A DNA stretch of 64,000 nt, from positions 4,234,323 to 4,298,322 of the forward strand of contig CM055279.1 of NCBI GenBank assembly GCA_029237695.1. The letters run 5' to 3'. The position numbers and the translations under genes are program-made. The stretch's first letter is position 1. Each line of letters begins with the position of its first letter. Shown here piece after piece: positions 1 to 11,644 of the stretch. The notes beneath the pieces are model-generated. The model was given only the letters and a program-made list of their open reading frames with translations. It did not search any database and was not told where the DNA came from. This DNA comes from Conchocele bisecta (Eukaryota; Mollusca; Bivalvia; Lucinida; Thyasiridae).

Positions 1-145
1 TAGAATAGTAGGTTAGTGCCGTGAATGGGAAAAATATCTGGCGCGGCACGGAAATGGGATGTGCTCGGCAGAGCCTCGCCCATCCCGTTTCCTGAGCCTT
101 GCCAGATATGTTTTCCCATTCACGGCACTAACCTACTATTCTCTA
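1..145. mobile_element. FB1 fold-back module
   Basis: Long inverted repeat: GAATAGTAGGTTAGTGCCGT at the left returns as its reverse complement at 117-141, with CTGGC and GGAAAYGGGATG inner arms. This copy lacks the TTTATCCCGTCAACAC module that follows most others in the window. The first base of the element may lie outside the window. Confidence 0.85.
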
Positions 146-159
146 CCTATTTTCCTTAT

Positions 160-320
160 TTCTGAACCAAAGTATATGTTGTGACCACTCATTTCAACCG
201 TCTCGGCGATACGGTTCAAATGAGTGGTCACAACATATACTTCTGATGAGAAATAAAGAAATTGTTGACCCTTGCCAGATATGTTTTCCCATTCACGGCA
301 CTGACCTACTATTCTCTATA
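160..320. repeat. Fold-back hairpin plus half FB1 arm
   Basis: Bases 168-243 form a palindrome with arms GTGACCACTCATTTSAACCG around CTCGGCGATA, inside short outer repeats (TTATTTCT / AGAAATAA). At 270-320 follows one right-hand FB1 arm (CTTGCCAGATATG...CCTACTATTCTCTA). The hairpin stem recurs partly near 61050. Confidence 0.7.
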
Positions 321-450
321 TCTACGCGAGAGCTATAGAGCGGGATAGCAATTGTGTTTCTATAGTGATACTGTAGCTGTGAGTATTCTCACATACTGTT
401 ACTTTCCTTTTTGGGTCGTAGACCACTGGTCGTGGAGTGCATGGTTGTGC

Positions 451-615
451 AGTGGATCCTCTCTAAACCGGACACAATTTGGACGACATTGCGATTCATT
501 TAGACATGATTGCTAGTGACAGAAGGTGTTCATGGAGTGCTTAATTGCAGAGTAACCTCTTTAAACCGGACACGCGGGGAGATCCCGATGTCCGGTTTAG
601 AGATGTTCCGCTGTA
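451..615. mobile_element. F3 TIR element
   Basis: F3 ends are AGTGGAACCTCTCTAAACCG GACACC and the reverse. Here both are present with an internal ATTGCGATTCATTTAGACAT region. Bases 321-450 show nothing recognised. Confidence 0.6.
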
Positions 616-650
616 CATAAATGGAACTAGATGACTAGCACGAAATATCG

Positions 651-720
651 CATCGGAATTCCTACGCGTTTTCTATCTTTGCCTACTTGATATCAAAAGA
701 CCCTAGCCTGATATTCTCTC
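651..720. mobile_element. FB2 fragment (right arm)
   Basis: Holds CGGAATTCCTACGCGTTT, TTGATATCAAAAGACCCTAG and the terminal CTGATATTCTC of FB2. The left arm is missing. Confidence 0.7.
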
Positions 721-1032
721 TACATGAATGTGCATGATCACGTTACAACAACAACAATGGCTGAAAGTGTTGAAAGCGCGCCCACTACAAAGCAGGGCCG
801 TAACGGCCACCACGGCGGCACGGCGCTGCCGTGGCATTATTTTAGCCTGTTTTTTTTTCTTCGTCAGCTTCATGCGGCGTTGAACATCCAATAACAACGC
901 AATAAGCATGTTACGACATTTGTAAACGGTGGCCAAAATGGTATTCTGGTTTTCATGTATCGCATTGTATTTTGCATAAATAAAATGAATGCCTCAGTGG
1001 CAGGTCCCGAATGTCATATCAGTAGCCTATTT

Positions 1033-1335
1033 CATCAAACTTGCAAAGTATACTTTTCTGGCAAAGTATACATTGAGAGAGTAATCCTTTATTTTTCCTC
1101 AAATGCATTATGTCATATAGAACTAACTACTGCATATATTTCATGATTATAAGTATGCAAAATTATTATACTGATTTGTTTACATTATCACAGCCATTTT
1201 GGCTGTGATAATGTAAAAAATTCAGTATAATAAAAATTATTAAATTTATCCTAAAATTGAAAATTTCTCCTTCAAAGTATACTTTGCTACATAAGTATAT
1301 ACTTTACAATTTTGATGAAATCGGCTACTGTGCTC
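1033..1335. mobile_element. F15 hairpin TIR element, copy 1
   Basis: Outer inverted ends (CATCAAACTTGCAAAGTATA / TATACTTTACAATTTTGATG) surround a central near-perfect hairpin, ACATTATCACAGCC ... GGCTGTGATAATGT, at about 1180-1216. A second copy is at 16355-16625. No coding. Confidence 0.75.
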
Positions 1336-1951
1336 ACCAACCGTGGCCAAATTTTTCATGAATGTGGACATAACAAATTACGCTAGACAAAAACATAAAC
1401 TGAAATCTGAAATTGTTCTGTATAACAGAAGTTATGTATTTAAAGGTAAGCATAAACCATGCTCCGACGGTGACTTTAGAATGTAGGAAATGCGATTTTG
1501 AGGGTCTAAGTAAGAGGAATATTTAAAAAGGCTGCCGTGGCATTATTTTACTCACCGCTACGGGCCTGCAAAGTAAGTGCTAATTGCTATTTTCCTTAAT
1601 TGGAAGTTTCAGTACTTGTTATTGTGGTTGTGACCATGTTCTATTCTAGATAGGCCGTAACTTTCATGTGTTATCATAAAAAAAAATGCATTGACAGCAC
1701 TATAGAATAACTTACAACATGCTTTGACAGAATCATTTACATTGGTGCTAATTTAATGTATTGGGATATATTGCAATATATATTGAATTAGCGTTTCAAT
1801 TATGTATTTATGAAAGGTGTAAATATAACTGTTTGCAGTAGCCAACCTGTAGTTTTATTTTACTCATACACGTGAACCTCTCTAAACCGGACGCGGAGTC
1901 ATGTTCATGGGCCGTACGCAGAGGGGGTGCGACGGGTGCGTACGCACCCCC
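1336..1951. other. Non-coding, little recognised
   Basis: Only an F3 end at about 1872-1893 and a short inverted pair (GGGTGCGACGGGTGCGTACGCACCCCC, 1925-1951) were seen. The string CTGCCGTGGCATTATTTTA at 1531-1549 also occurs at 829-847, a small dispersed repeat. Confidence 0.4.
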
Positions 1952-2180
1952 TTAACCCGTTCAACACCACATGCCTGTATAGTGGTATTGTCAAAAAGTG
2001 TAGATCCAGATGAGCCGGCTCGTGACGAGCCGTCTCATCAAGATCTGCAATTTTTGCAAGCAATTTTCATAATTTTGAGAACAAAAACCCCTCATGTTCA
2101 TAAATGGACTGGTCTGAAAATCATTGTGTGATGATTGGAATGGGTTGCAAAATTAACATATCAAAATCCGTCTGTCCGTG
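1952..2180. mobile_element. Degenerate F8 (piggyBac-like MITE)
   Basis: Shares the F8 core GATCCAGATGAGCCGGCTCG...GACGAGCCGTCTCATCA and the AAAATCATTGTGTGATGATTGG part, but the ends have decayed. Confidence 0.6.
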
Positions 2181-2917
2181 AATGTGTAAAAAACAATGTT
2201 TAGCCCTTCGCGCGTCGATAGCGCACCCCCCTAAATTAATTCCTGCGTACGGGCCTGATGTTGGTTCTGCTTAGGCCATAAAATAAGTACTTTGGTTCTT
2301 TTTTTGCGAACGGTAACTCCCGTACCGTCTGTAGAGTTACCGTTCGAAACTATTTGGTTCTCAGACACTGGGTTTGCGGAATGTGAAGCAGGAAGGAGGA
2401 TTTTTTTAATAGTTTTTTTGTTTTAGATATTCGTCTCTAATTTTTCGCATCTGGCAAGTTTAAAAAAATCAGAGACGAACATCACAACAAAAGGAATATG
2501 TTCCTTAAAGCTACTATAACATATTTAGCCGTGAAAAATCACAATATTTTCGTCAGACATGGCGGGATTTAACATATTTTGCATGGTAATGTTTTTTATT
2601 GATAATGTGGCGTATGTATAGTACGGTTGTATTTCTCCATGACGATAAAATGCTCGGCGCGCAGTGATTATTCAGACGAGGCGATATCTGAGACCCAACG
2701 AATTTTTGTATGTCCTTAATTTTGATCGGGTTCATTGCCACCCATCTCCAATGATAATGACTGTTCGTGATTGCAAAACACCCGTGCGTGTCTTGATGTA
2801 GTCACCAAAGTAAATGAATGTTATGGTATTGGATCACTTGGTTTTCTAAGTTCGTTTTCTGACGGGGCGTAATTTTTACCGTAGATTCCTTTAAAATCGT
2901 CCAAACTGCCGGTGACA
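2181..2917. other. Non-coding with two small hairpins
   Basis: Hairpin 1 at about 2309-2347 has arms GCGAACGGTAACTC / GAGTTACCGTTCG. Hairpin 2 at about 2431-2495 has arms TTCGTCTCT(A/G)ATTTTT. No coding signal was seen. Confidence 0.4.
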
Positions 2918-2918
2918 T

Positions 2919-3260
2919 AGAGAATAGTAGGTTAGTGCCGTGAATGGGAAAACAATATTTGGCAAGCCTTAGGAAACGGGATAGGCAAGGCTCTACCGAA
3001 CCCATCCCGTTTCCGTGCCGCGCCAGATATGTTTTCCCATTCACGGCACTAACCTACTATTCTATTTATCCCGTCAACACCTACAAATAGCTTAAAAAAT
3101 CAAAACAAGTAACCCCTGCCGCAACCTCAAAATCGGTGAATCTAGTAGTATGACAACCGCACATATGCATACGCAGTGATTATGTCGTATTGACAGGATA
3201 TCAAAAATGTTTCACGGCACCGTGTTTCACGGCACATACGCACTGTGTTGACGGCATAAA
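2919..3260. mobile_element. FB1 composite, full
   Basis: The fold-back module (2919-3063) runs straight into a second module (3064-3260) with its own inverted ends TTTATCCCGTCAACAC and GTGTTGACGG(G/C)ATAAA. The inner part holds ATGTTTCACGGCACCGTGTTTCACGGCAC. The same pair of modules recurs at six other sites, so it moves as one unit of about 300-345 bp. Confidence 0.9.
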
Positions 3261-3619
3261 TACGTGTTTTATGATTGCACGAAAGGTTCTTTACAAAACC
3301 GTATGAGGTGTGAGATTAAACTGTAACATGCAGGGCACGTTCACACTTGCTGCGATGTGTTTCATCAAAATCCGTCATTCCGTTAGAAAGGTATTAAAGG
3401 AAACCTACTTTAAATATATCTAAAACATGAGTCACGCGGTTCAGAAACCACGAGATCTCCCACCATGTACAGTGGCGTAGCCAATGGGATATAAAGGGTA
3501 CAAACACTCAAATTTGGCCAGCTAAACTTTAGCAAGTTGTGTATTGTTTACCTTAACATTCGTTTTTTGATGAGGGTAACAACGACACTAGATAGGGAAA
3601 TCATAGCTTTAAATCTGTG

Positions 3620-3715
3620 GAAGGTAATTGTGGGCGGTAACTCGGCAAAACACCCGTACCGGGCGGTACGGGATTTTTGCAGAGTTACTGCCCGTAACTA
3701 TGTGGAAGGATGCTT
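3620..3715. repeat. Palindrome with GGGCGGTAACTC arms
   Basis: Arms GGAAGGTAATTGTGGGCGGTAACTC and GAGTTACTGCCCGTAACTATG flank CCCGTACCGGGCGGTACGGG, giving a stem of about 40 bp. Several short ORFs across it on both strands are by-products. Confidence 0.65.
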
Positions 3716-4023
3716 CCCTTCCAAACGCCACAATTAGCGACCCCTTTGACAATAACCTGGCTATGTCACTGCTGGATGTGCAAACTGACACACGCACTGT
3801 GGAATATACAACTATAAATAGTGCGACTTGTCACAACAAAGAGACCGGGTTTGGAAGGTCTTCGAGCCAATTCCTACCATTAAATATAAGATAAAAAAAA
3901 GGTAACCAAGTTTGTGACCAGTGTAGTCCCAGACAAGCCTACGCATTCGCACAGTCTAATCTAGAGCTACACTGTTACCACGTGATCATGTAACGGAACA
4001 TTTATAATGCCTCTAATTCAAAC

Positions 4024-4269
4024 TTAACCCTTTGAACCCGAAAGCCCGCTATAGCGGTTTATGCAAACAGTGCAGATCTAGATGAGCCGGCTCGTAACGA
4101 GCCGTCTCATCAGGATATGCACTTTTTGAAAGTAATTTTCATATTTTTGAGAACAAAAATACCCCTTTTTCATAAATTGAAAGTCTGAAAACCATTTTGT
4201 GACGGTTGGATTGGTTGCTAAATTAGCATATCAAAATCCATTCCTGTTACTTAGGGGTGAAATGGTTAA
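4024..4269. mobile_element. F8, piggyBac-like TTAA MITE
   Basis: Starts TTAACCCTTTGAACCC and ends GGGGTGAAATGGTTAA. TTAA at both borders with CCCTTT termini fits the piggyBac superfamily (TTAA target sites). The internal hairpin is AGCCGGCTCGTAACGAGCCG. About 245 bp, no ORF. Confidence 0.8.
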
Positions 4270-4328
4270 GATCCATACTATCACTATCCATACTATCACT
4301 ATCCATACTATCACTATCCATACTATCA
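4267..4328 (+). repeat. 15-bp tandem repeat (ATCCATACTATCACT)
   Basis: About four perfect copies, abutting the right end of the F8 element. Translated it gives a repeated HTITI motif that is not a protein. From 4330 to 5028 only a (GTTT)n run (4549-4572) and nothing else is recognised. Confidence 0.9.
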
Positions 4329-5028
4329 GGAATCGTGTTGTTTCCGAACGTTTCCCAATTACATTTCCCGACGTGAATAATCTTTTACAGTACATTTTCT
4401 TTAATATCTTCCTAACAAATTGATAGATGTTTGTGATATATACCGCACCAAAGACGATGACATATGTATGGTATGGGTGCTCTAAAACTTCTTTTTATAA
4501 CTTTTACGAGGAATCGAGTATTGTTGCATTCACGTGCTCTAGATGTTTCTGTTTGTTTGTTTGTTTGTTTGTGTGTTGAGGTTTAACGGTCTATCAACAG
4601 CTAAGGTCATTTAAGGCTGGGTCAATGGGTTTAGTACTAATTCCAATATATTACCTGTAAAAGTACATGTACATGTCACCACACCAAACTCACTTGGCCC
4701 CCTCACAAACTCAGCAGGATCAGTAATAATCTTACTACTTCTATAATGGGCAATAACCCAATTGGACTCCAGGTAACAAAAGAGCCAAAGATAAAACATA
4801 CCTGATGGCCAAAACCAGGCAAATCGTTATTCCTATAAGGATGAATCCCTGCCTTTAATTTACGCCGTCGCGATCGCCCGATGTTTCTGTACATTGACGG
4901 TAGCATATTCTTGGTCAAATCGACATGATACTTATGACATTAAAGCAAACTACATGTATTCAATAAAGGGCAAACTGCGATAAGTTTCATAAAAATCCGC
5001 CATTCCATTATAAAGATATTAATCCTTA

Positions 5029-5231
5029 CTACGCTGAATTAATTTTTGTCGTCTGCCGGAAATGCTATATTTTCAATATTTCTCGACAAAAACCTGTTTT
5101 GACAGCGCATGAGAATCGTCTCCACTGGAGACGATTCTCATGTGCTGTCAAAACCGGGTTTTTTTAAAGAAATAAGGCAAAAATGAAAAACAGCAGACGA
5201 CAATTTCCGTCTCCAGCGTAGTGAGGGTTAA
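5029..5231. mobile_element. F9, second TTAA MITE family
   Basis: Inverted ends TTAATCCTTACTACGCTGAA / CAGCGTAGTGAGGGTTAA, then GTCGTCTGCYG and a perfect inner hairpin GAGAATCGTCTCCACTGGAG ACGATTCTC. TTAA borders suggest piggyBac-type mobilisation. Confidence 0.8.
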
Positions 5232-5369
5232 AGATGGGGTCCCGCGCATCATGATGTAATGTAGGGGTTATATTTTGTTGGTTCAGCATTTGGAGATGTC
5301 ATTAATATACAAATATCGTTTAATTTGTATTACCGGGTCCACATATTGGTATTATTTTGAATTATTTGT

Positions 5370-5635
5370 ATGACGGAAATCAATAATCTTGAGGTCAGGG
5401 GAGATAACCGCGTTTTCTTAAAATATTTAATAACAAAATTCGATATTTATTCAACGGAAGTCGATTTTATTTGTTCAATGCAATTTATGGTGTACAATAA
5501 CTATACTTTATAAGATATCGACAGCAATCGTGTTTAAGTTGATACACATATTTGATTTAAATAATTAAAACTAATCACACTGTCGTCACATGCACATAAA
5601 CTGGTGATCACCACTACTAACACGGCATTGAAATA
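5370..5635. mobile_element. Degenerate F10 copy
   Basis: Matches F10 in GGGGAGATAACCGCGTTTTC, the ATTTATTCAACGG block and the TCACCACTACTAACACG end; terminal repeats are lost. Confidence 0.45.
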
Positions 5636-5639
5636 TTAG

Positions 5640-5813
5640 TTAACCCTTAGCCTGCTGAATGAAATGTTGTCGTCTGCTGTTTATGTTTTATTTTCGATTT
5701 TTCTCATCAAAAACATGCTTTGACAGCACATTAGAATCATTTCCATTGGAAACAGGGCAAACAATAAAGCAACAGCAGACGACAGTTTTCGCGATCAGCA
5801 GGCTAAGGGTTAA
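5640..5813. mobile_element. F9 copy, internally deleted
   Basis: TTAACCCTTAGCCTGCTGAA and its inverse CAGCAGGCTAAGGGTTAA bound a shortened copy whose central hairpin keeps only one arm. Confidence 0.8.
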
Positions 5814-6058
5814 TACAGTGTATTAACGAACACTTGTGATGTTAAAAACGTGTGGAATAGTTATAAAATTAGGTAGACATTTAATTTCCGTAATATTTTA
5901 TTTTTTACATAATTTGAGGGCCCCAATCTTTAAAGGAAATATCTAAACGCATGACGTCACGTCGTTTGCAAACCACGTGATCCAACACACTATGCTGCAC
6001 GTGTCCTCACTGACCAACATACGCCGGATTATATCGTGTTTGTCACAATAATAAGTAC

Positions 6059-6345
6059 AATGGAACCTCTCTAAACCGGACAAGACGAAAACACATCAAT
6101 GGTCTAGTAACATAAGGTCGTAAGTAAGCTTTAGCATAGCAGTTACGACCTTATGTTACTAGACCATCAACATGTGATCTTATTTTTGATGCATTCTTGG
6201 TCATTTATCTCAGGTGATAATGTCTCTTCATGATCGCATAGCACACAACTATGGCTCAGAACGATCAACTATCTGATTTACAGTGAAACCTTTCTAAGCC
6301 GGACACCCTGGGGGCTTCCCAGGGTTTAGAGAGGTTTCATTGTAT
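6059..6345. mobile_element. F3 element with a nested insert
   Basis: Both F3 ends are present (GGAACCTCTCTAAACCGGAC ... GGTTTAGAGAGGTTTCATTG), with the internal TTGGTCATTTATCTCAGGTG and GATCGCATAGCACACAACTA shared by copies at 24459 and 58850. It is split by the palindrome at 6100-6165. Confidence 0.8.
6100..6165. mobile_element. 66-bp near-perfect palindrome inserted in F3
   Basis: Arms TGGTCTAGTAACATAAGGTC GTAA and its complement, with a loop of about 18 bp. ATCAA lies on both sides (6095-6099, 6166-6170) as a probable target duplication. One arm recurs at 38771-38792. Confidence 0.75.
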
Positions 6346-6527
6346 CTTCAAATACGTGTACATGTAACAATGTTTAACGATTAATACACGTCCGTTATTG
6401 CTTTGATCGTGGAAATCAAAACATGTGGTCTGAGGGATCGTGGCTAGTTATTTCCCTTTCCAAATCTATTTTATTGATCCGGTCCTATGTAATATTTTAG
6501 CATTTCAACCGTTGATATTGCGAACAG

Positions 6528-6760
6528 AATAGACACATATCAGACCGCACATGTACACTGAGTACACATGCTGATATTGCAACCAGTGTAGACTCAGATC
6601 AGACTGCACACCTGTGCAGTCTGATCTGCGTCTACCTGTGCAGTCTGATCTGAGTCTACACTGGTTGCAATCGCATTGATATGTGTGAAAATATGAATCC
6701 GGCAAATAATGCAGTCCTGGATCAGATTACGCAGATACATAGTATGATCTGGGTCAACAC
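6528..6760. mobile_element. F7 hairpin cluster
   Basis: Several GTGCAGTCTGATC / GATCAGACTGCAC arms around TGCAACCAGTGTAGACTCAG. This is a decayed F7 copy with an extra arm duplication. Confidence 0.6.
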
Positions 6761-6944
6761 TCGTCAAACAGACTAGAATGGTTCCTGTTCACAACAATCG
6801 CCGATACATTCACCATTGTTATAAGTAATAAGGACCTAAACTATACAATTGGGGCCGGATTTCTATAAATAAATTCAACGGGAGATAACTAGCTACGATC
6901 CCTAATTTTAAACAGGTCTAATGTTCTGCTACTGTGGTACATGC

Positions 6945-7305
6945 AATTATTAATAATTCCAGCACAAAAATATTTACACAATTCCCTAACATTTGATTGG
7001 CCCGTAGCATGTCCCTGTCCAAAATTTATATCCCAGTAAACTCCCACGCCGAATACTTTCCGTAACCGTGAGGCGCAGTTAAAATAATTCTTAAGAAAAC
7101 GGAAAATAAACACATTTTCTTGATGAATTTATTTCAAATGCTGGAATTATAAGGAATGAATGACCTTTTTGTTGAATTTATCGGGGATATAAACTTGGAA
7201 AAGTCGCGGGAATACTGGACGAGGCCTTCCGGCCTTCGTCCAGTATTCCCGTGACTTTTCCAAGTTTATACCCCGATAAATTCCACAAAAAGGCCATTCA
7301 TTCCT
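6945..7305. mobile_element. F13 element, copy 1
   Basis: About 350 bp, close to 43966-44318. The right half is a long hairpin: AATTTATCGGGGATATAAAC TTGGAAAAGTCGCGGGAATA and its complement around GGCCTTCCGGCC. No coding. Confidence 0.8.
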
Positions 7306-8258
7306 ATATTATTTAATTTGCTTTTTATTCAGCAAAACCATGTAAACAAGGCTATCACTAAGCTAATCCCTTCGCTGGCAGCCTTGATAATAAAAGAACA
7401 ATGACATTGACATTGGACGCCAGACGCGAGGCTAAGCGAAACAAGGCACACTCCTTGACACACAGTGTGACCAAATAGTATTGAAATCGGTAAAGTGGTT
7501 CACAGAAATGTACTTTGTTTCTCAGACACGGGGTTTGTTTAATGTGCGGCGATATCCGAGTACTTGTATGACATAACGTACGTACGAATGTCGATAGAAA
7601 GTACGTGTACATACGCACATGGACTTACTATTTTCCCTCCTGTAAAACGATAGGAGTGTATGACATGTTCATTGACACTTAGTGGGAGCATTTCTTTAAA
7701 TACCGAAGTTAGCGGTTAAAAGAGTGCTAAATAGTCGACAACGTCAGACAGACTTTAACCAATCCGGAATGATGACCGACAAAACATAAGGCTATTTCTA
7801 TGGAAGGTCATATCCGCCATAATTATATTTGTCTTGATGCTTGCTGGCTGATGAAATTTTAAGTTCTATCCGTCTTATTACAATTATATGTGGCTTGATG
7901 CTTGCTTGCTGGCTGATGACATTCTAAGTTCTGTCCGTCTTACTACATTTCTATGTATGTGGCGTGATGCTTTATTCATTCGTACTGTTTCGCTGCGAGT
8001 TGATTACATTCTAAGTAGCTTGATGTTTCACTGGTAGTGACATCCCGAGTTCCATTATTGATTATTACATCCCTGTTTTGCTGCACTCGCTAAGCCACGC
8101 CCCTTGACAACAACAATTGCAACAATAATTTGGGAACAACCATTATGACGCCAGGTGCGCTGCTAAAACTTAAAATAGTTCTCCCTAAAAGTATTTAATA
8201 TGCTGGTACCTGTCCTACAATGTGTTGCTCTCTAAATTGGTTCCATGTCCCTAACGGT

Positions 8259-8293
<35 letters not shown>

Positions 8294-8424
8294 TTGATGC
8301 CGCCTTTTCTGTTGCGCCATGCTTAGGTTAAAAGACACCAAATAGTTTTACTGTATAATTTAACCGAATCCTACTTTCACTATATTCGTATGGATGTTGT
8401 GAGACCAACCATGTCAAGTCATGT

Positions 8425-8616
8425 CAGGCGCGGATCCAGGATTTCGGGTTAGTGGGGGGGGGGGTGCGTAACTATTTTGCAATACTTGACTAAATTATCG
8501 AACGAGCGTTGCGCGTTGGCTGCACCCCCAATAAACAATAAGTTCACAACGCGAACATAGATACGTGCCTAGGGGGTGGCCCCCGCCGCCCCCCCCCCCC
8601 TCTCCTGAATCCGCCC
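8425..8616. mobile_element. hAT-like MITE
   Basis: Begins CAGGCGCGGATCCAGGATT and ends TCCTGAATCCGCCC. Flanks AGTCATGT and ATTCATGT (7 of 8 bases) fit an 8-bp target duplication. Contains G and C homopolymer runs. A partial relative starts near 21060 (CAGGGGCGGATCTGGAG). Confidence 0.6.
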
Positions 8617-8819
8617 ATTCATGTCCCCCAATATTGTTTACATTATTTTGCCACGGAAACTCTGCTTACATCTCGTGACCAACAGGCTCAGTGTTTTCTT
8701 TTAAATGCTTCAAATATGCTGAAACTGGTGTAAATTTCTCTAACCTTAAACCTAGAGTGCTTCATGCCAGGTTATAATATAGGGAGACATGTTTTTCTTC
8801 TTTCAATCTGACATTTTTC

Positions 8820-9215
8820 TGGCATAATGAACATTGATTTACCATTACCAGACGTACTAATTGACAATTATTATACTTTTTTATATCAAACGCGAAATGC
8901 CAGTTTGATATCAGGGGCGATAACCGTGTTTCCTTAACATGATAACGGAAGCAACTATTTATTCCATTTATTTATTTTTTGATGTGCAATATCATACTTT
9001 ATGATATGTCGATAAAAATATTTATTCAGCATTTAGTTGATATAAATAATTTAAAAATACTGCATCATTTGCATATGTAACTAGCTTGATACCACCGCGA
9101 GTCTCGATGAGTACACTAAAGATTACTAAATAAGTATATCTGTGTAGCTGGCACTCGTAATTTTTAAAAGTGGTGGACTAGTTGCAATTATACACTTATT
9201 TAATGTCCATAAAGA
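8820..9215. mobile_element. Degenerate F10 copy (inverted)
   Basis: Keeps GGGGCGATAACCGTGTTTCC, the ATTTATTTTTTGATGTGCAA block and CTTGATACCACCGCGAGTC of F10. From 9216 to 9940 nothing is recognised. Confidence 0.6.
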
Positions 9216-10740
9216 AAATGTTGTACCTACTAGATAGGACCCCAGCTTCAACAATAATTAAATTTATATTTTAATTAGTCAAGATCCAGAGCAGAATAAG
9301 TGCAGGTTATTGGAAAATAGGTCCCACAACATCAATAAAAAAATTAAAGTAGCAGAGAATAGCAAAATGTGTGGTAACGGGTTAGTGTTTTAGAGAAAAT
9401 CAATGGTGGTGTACCACCTTAGTCTGATCCGTGACGGTTATTGGTTTGCATCGGTAACGGGCCAGTTTGACAGTCAACCTGTGTAAGTTACCATATGTGT
9501 TATAACTTACTATAAAAATGTGATTGTTTTCAATTACGTACATATGTAATTTAATTATGAGGATACGTGTATGTATAAAACACATTAGTAAGTCAAACAC
9601 CATACATACGTATACAATTTAGTTAATATAGATTAGAGAATAATAAATGGTGCGAAATCGTCAAGAGGGTAATAGTAGTCCAGTATGAACAAGATTGTTC
9701 GGGTGTTTTGAGGTCACTGACACAGTTTGCTTGCAAATGTTGATCCATTACTACCCAGTTTCACTTGAGGTACATGTGGGGGTGTTGGTCATGTGATGTA
9801 AACAGACTTTCCGTGGCCAATAAAAATTGTAAACAATATTGGAGGACATGACGAGGTTGGATTTTTCTTTCTTACGAATAAGTGAACCTATTGTTTAATT
9901 CATGCAGAACCAGTACAGACCGGCTGCAGGTCATGTACAAGTAGGTCCCACAACATCCATACGAATAGTGAAAGTAGGAGAGACTGGCCTTATTGGATGG
10001 GATTCGGTTAAAGTATATAGTAAAACTATTTGGTGTCTTCTAACCTATGCCGTGATAATTTGTTGGTGAAATCTTGCATCAACACCGGCATTGGAGGTGT
10101 GACTTGAAGAGCCAATCAGATGTCGGACTATAATTTATTAGAGGGAGAATTACTTGAGCGGACAGCAGTACCATCTGACGTCATAATGACGCACTACTAA
10201 CCCATATATTGCTTACATCATTCTGCTTGTAGCTTGATGCTTTCTGCTTGCGGCCTTCCGCTTTCGGACTGTAGCTTGATGCTAACTTCCTGCGGCTGTG
10301 TCCTTACTGCTTTCGGCCTTATTCAAAGTGCTAAGTGCTTTGTTCTTACTTTCTATTGCAAATGCTTAGTGCAATAAAACAGGGACACGAATAAGGACGT
10401 ATCAATAATTGTAATGTAAATAAGACGAATTAACAAAGCAATCAGCAGAATGGACATGTAAGAAAGACAAATACAATTACAACAAGCAGATTTCAAATGT
10501 AATAAATACAAATGACGAATGAAATAACATGAATATAAGGTGTAATGTCATCAGCACGCAAGCATCAAGTCACATAGAATTATGGCGGATATTACCTTCC
10601 ATATATTTCAAGTAATAATAATGAAAATGAAAAAATGTGAAATGTGGTGAAAATAACACACGTTGGCATTTTTACATTTTCTATAAGTATAGTCCAAGTA
10701 CATAATAGCCAATAATAGCTTTATTATACATGTACATATA

Positions 10741-11410
10741 CGTACGTTCGTTTCCCATGCGAAGACAATGAAACACAAGTGCTCAATTACGGAGCCCCCC
10801 AGATGACGTGGAATTATTTTTGTTTATTAATTAGTTCCCACGAATTAACAATTCGTTGCCACGAAATAACAATTCGTTTCCTCAATTTAACAATTAGTTC
10901 CCACGAATTAACAATTCGTTGCCTCAATTTAACAATTCGTTCCCATGAAATAACAATTCGTTCCCAAGGGAACGAATTGTTAATTCATGGGAACGAATTG
11001 TTATACCGTGGGGACGAATTGTTAATTCAAGGGGATGAATTGTTAAATTGAGGGAACGAATTATTATTTGGTGGGAACGAATTAATAAAAAACAATCCAT
11101 GTCCCCTGCGGGGCTCCATACTCAGTATGTGTTTATATTGACGTCTCGAGAGTTCATTCTTTTGTCAGTGCCGGAACTATGTTTCATCTGGTAAAATAGT
11201 TCCTTCTAAAACATCACTAATTTGTTTATTTTATTTGTATTGTGTGTATGTTTGAGGCGCATATACATTATGAGTGATGTATGCATATACTAAAGAAGTT
11301 ATCTGATGTGCATGTGGATATATGCCACTAGTTCCGCCGCGCAACGATATTGCACACTGCGGACCTCGTGCATATATCCACATACAAATCAAATAACCTA
11401 TAACTATATC
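10741..11410. mobile_element. F12 element, interrupted by F5
   Basis: Parts at 10741-10787 and 11120-11410 match 43118-43284 and the inverse of 48420-48720 (GTCAGTGCCGGAACTA, TAGTTCCTTCTAAA, GTGGATATATGCMACTMGTTCCGCCGCGC). The F5 insert lies between them. Confidence 0.65.
10788..11119. mobile_element. F5 element: TIRs enclosing opposed 21-bp arrays, copy 1
   Basis: Ends are TTACGGAGCCCC and GGGGCTCCATA, then a T/A-rich step, then tandem units of about 21 bp (ACGAATTAACAATTCGTTCCC and AATTTAACA variants). Units point one way to about 10965 and the other way after it, so the whole is one long inverted repeat. The 7-residue peptide repeats it encodes (SHELTIR) are artefacts. Confidence 0.85.
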
Positions 11411-11644
11411 ACACCTAGTCGTAAGTCACTCAAATAATGATTTACGGATTTATTTGGAGAAAATGTTTTGTATACATATTGATAGCAAGGAAGCTATATA
11501 TATTGTAACATGCTATCTGTGTTTTCATTGTTTAATGAACGTCAATAACGCCTGGAATATTCTCAAAGCAACGTTACGCAACTTAATCCCCGTCTCTCAC
11601 GACACAGACAATGGAGAGCTATGGAATTGTGAACACCTATAGAT

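Larger units (their letters stand above)
7797..10604. mobile_element. Large (~2.8 kb) inverted-repeat element
   Basis: The left end TATGGAAGGTCATATCCGCC returns inverted at about 10585-10604. A second arm pair, AGACACCAAATAGTTTTACT...TTCGTATGGATGTTGTGRGACC (about 8326-8403), returns inverted at 9943-10042. Between the arm pairs lie imperfect ~60-bp repeats (GATGCTTGCTTGCTGGCTGA, 7838-8000) and TAGCTTGATGC units (10220-10290). The middle holds a poly-T run (8262-8291), a hAT-like MITE and an F10 remnant. No transposase frame was found, so it would be non-autonomous or a chance inverted pair; the two arm pairs in mirror order favour one element. Confidence 0.6.

Noticed and set aside
703..936. 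Basic 77-codon minus-strand ORF as a transposase N-terminus
   Set aside because: The LTKKKKQAKIMPRQRR stretch is suggestive, but there is no catalytic domain nearby and part of the sequence (CTGCCGTGGCATTATTTTA) is a dispersed repeat.
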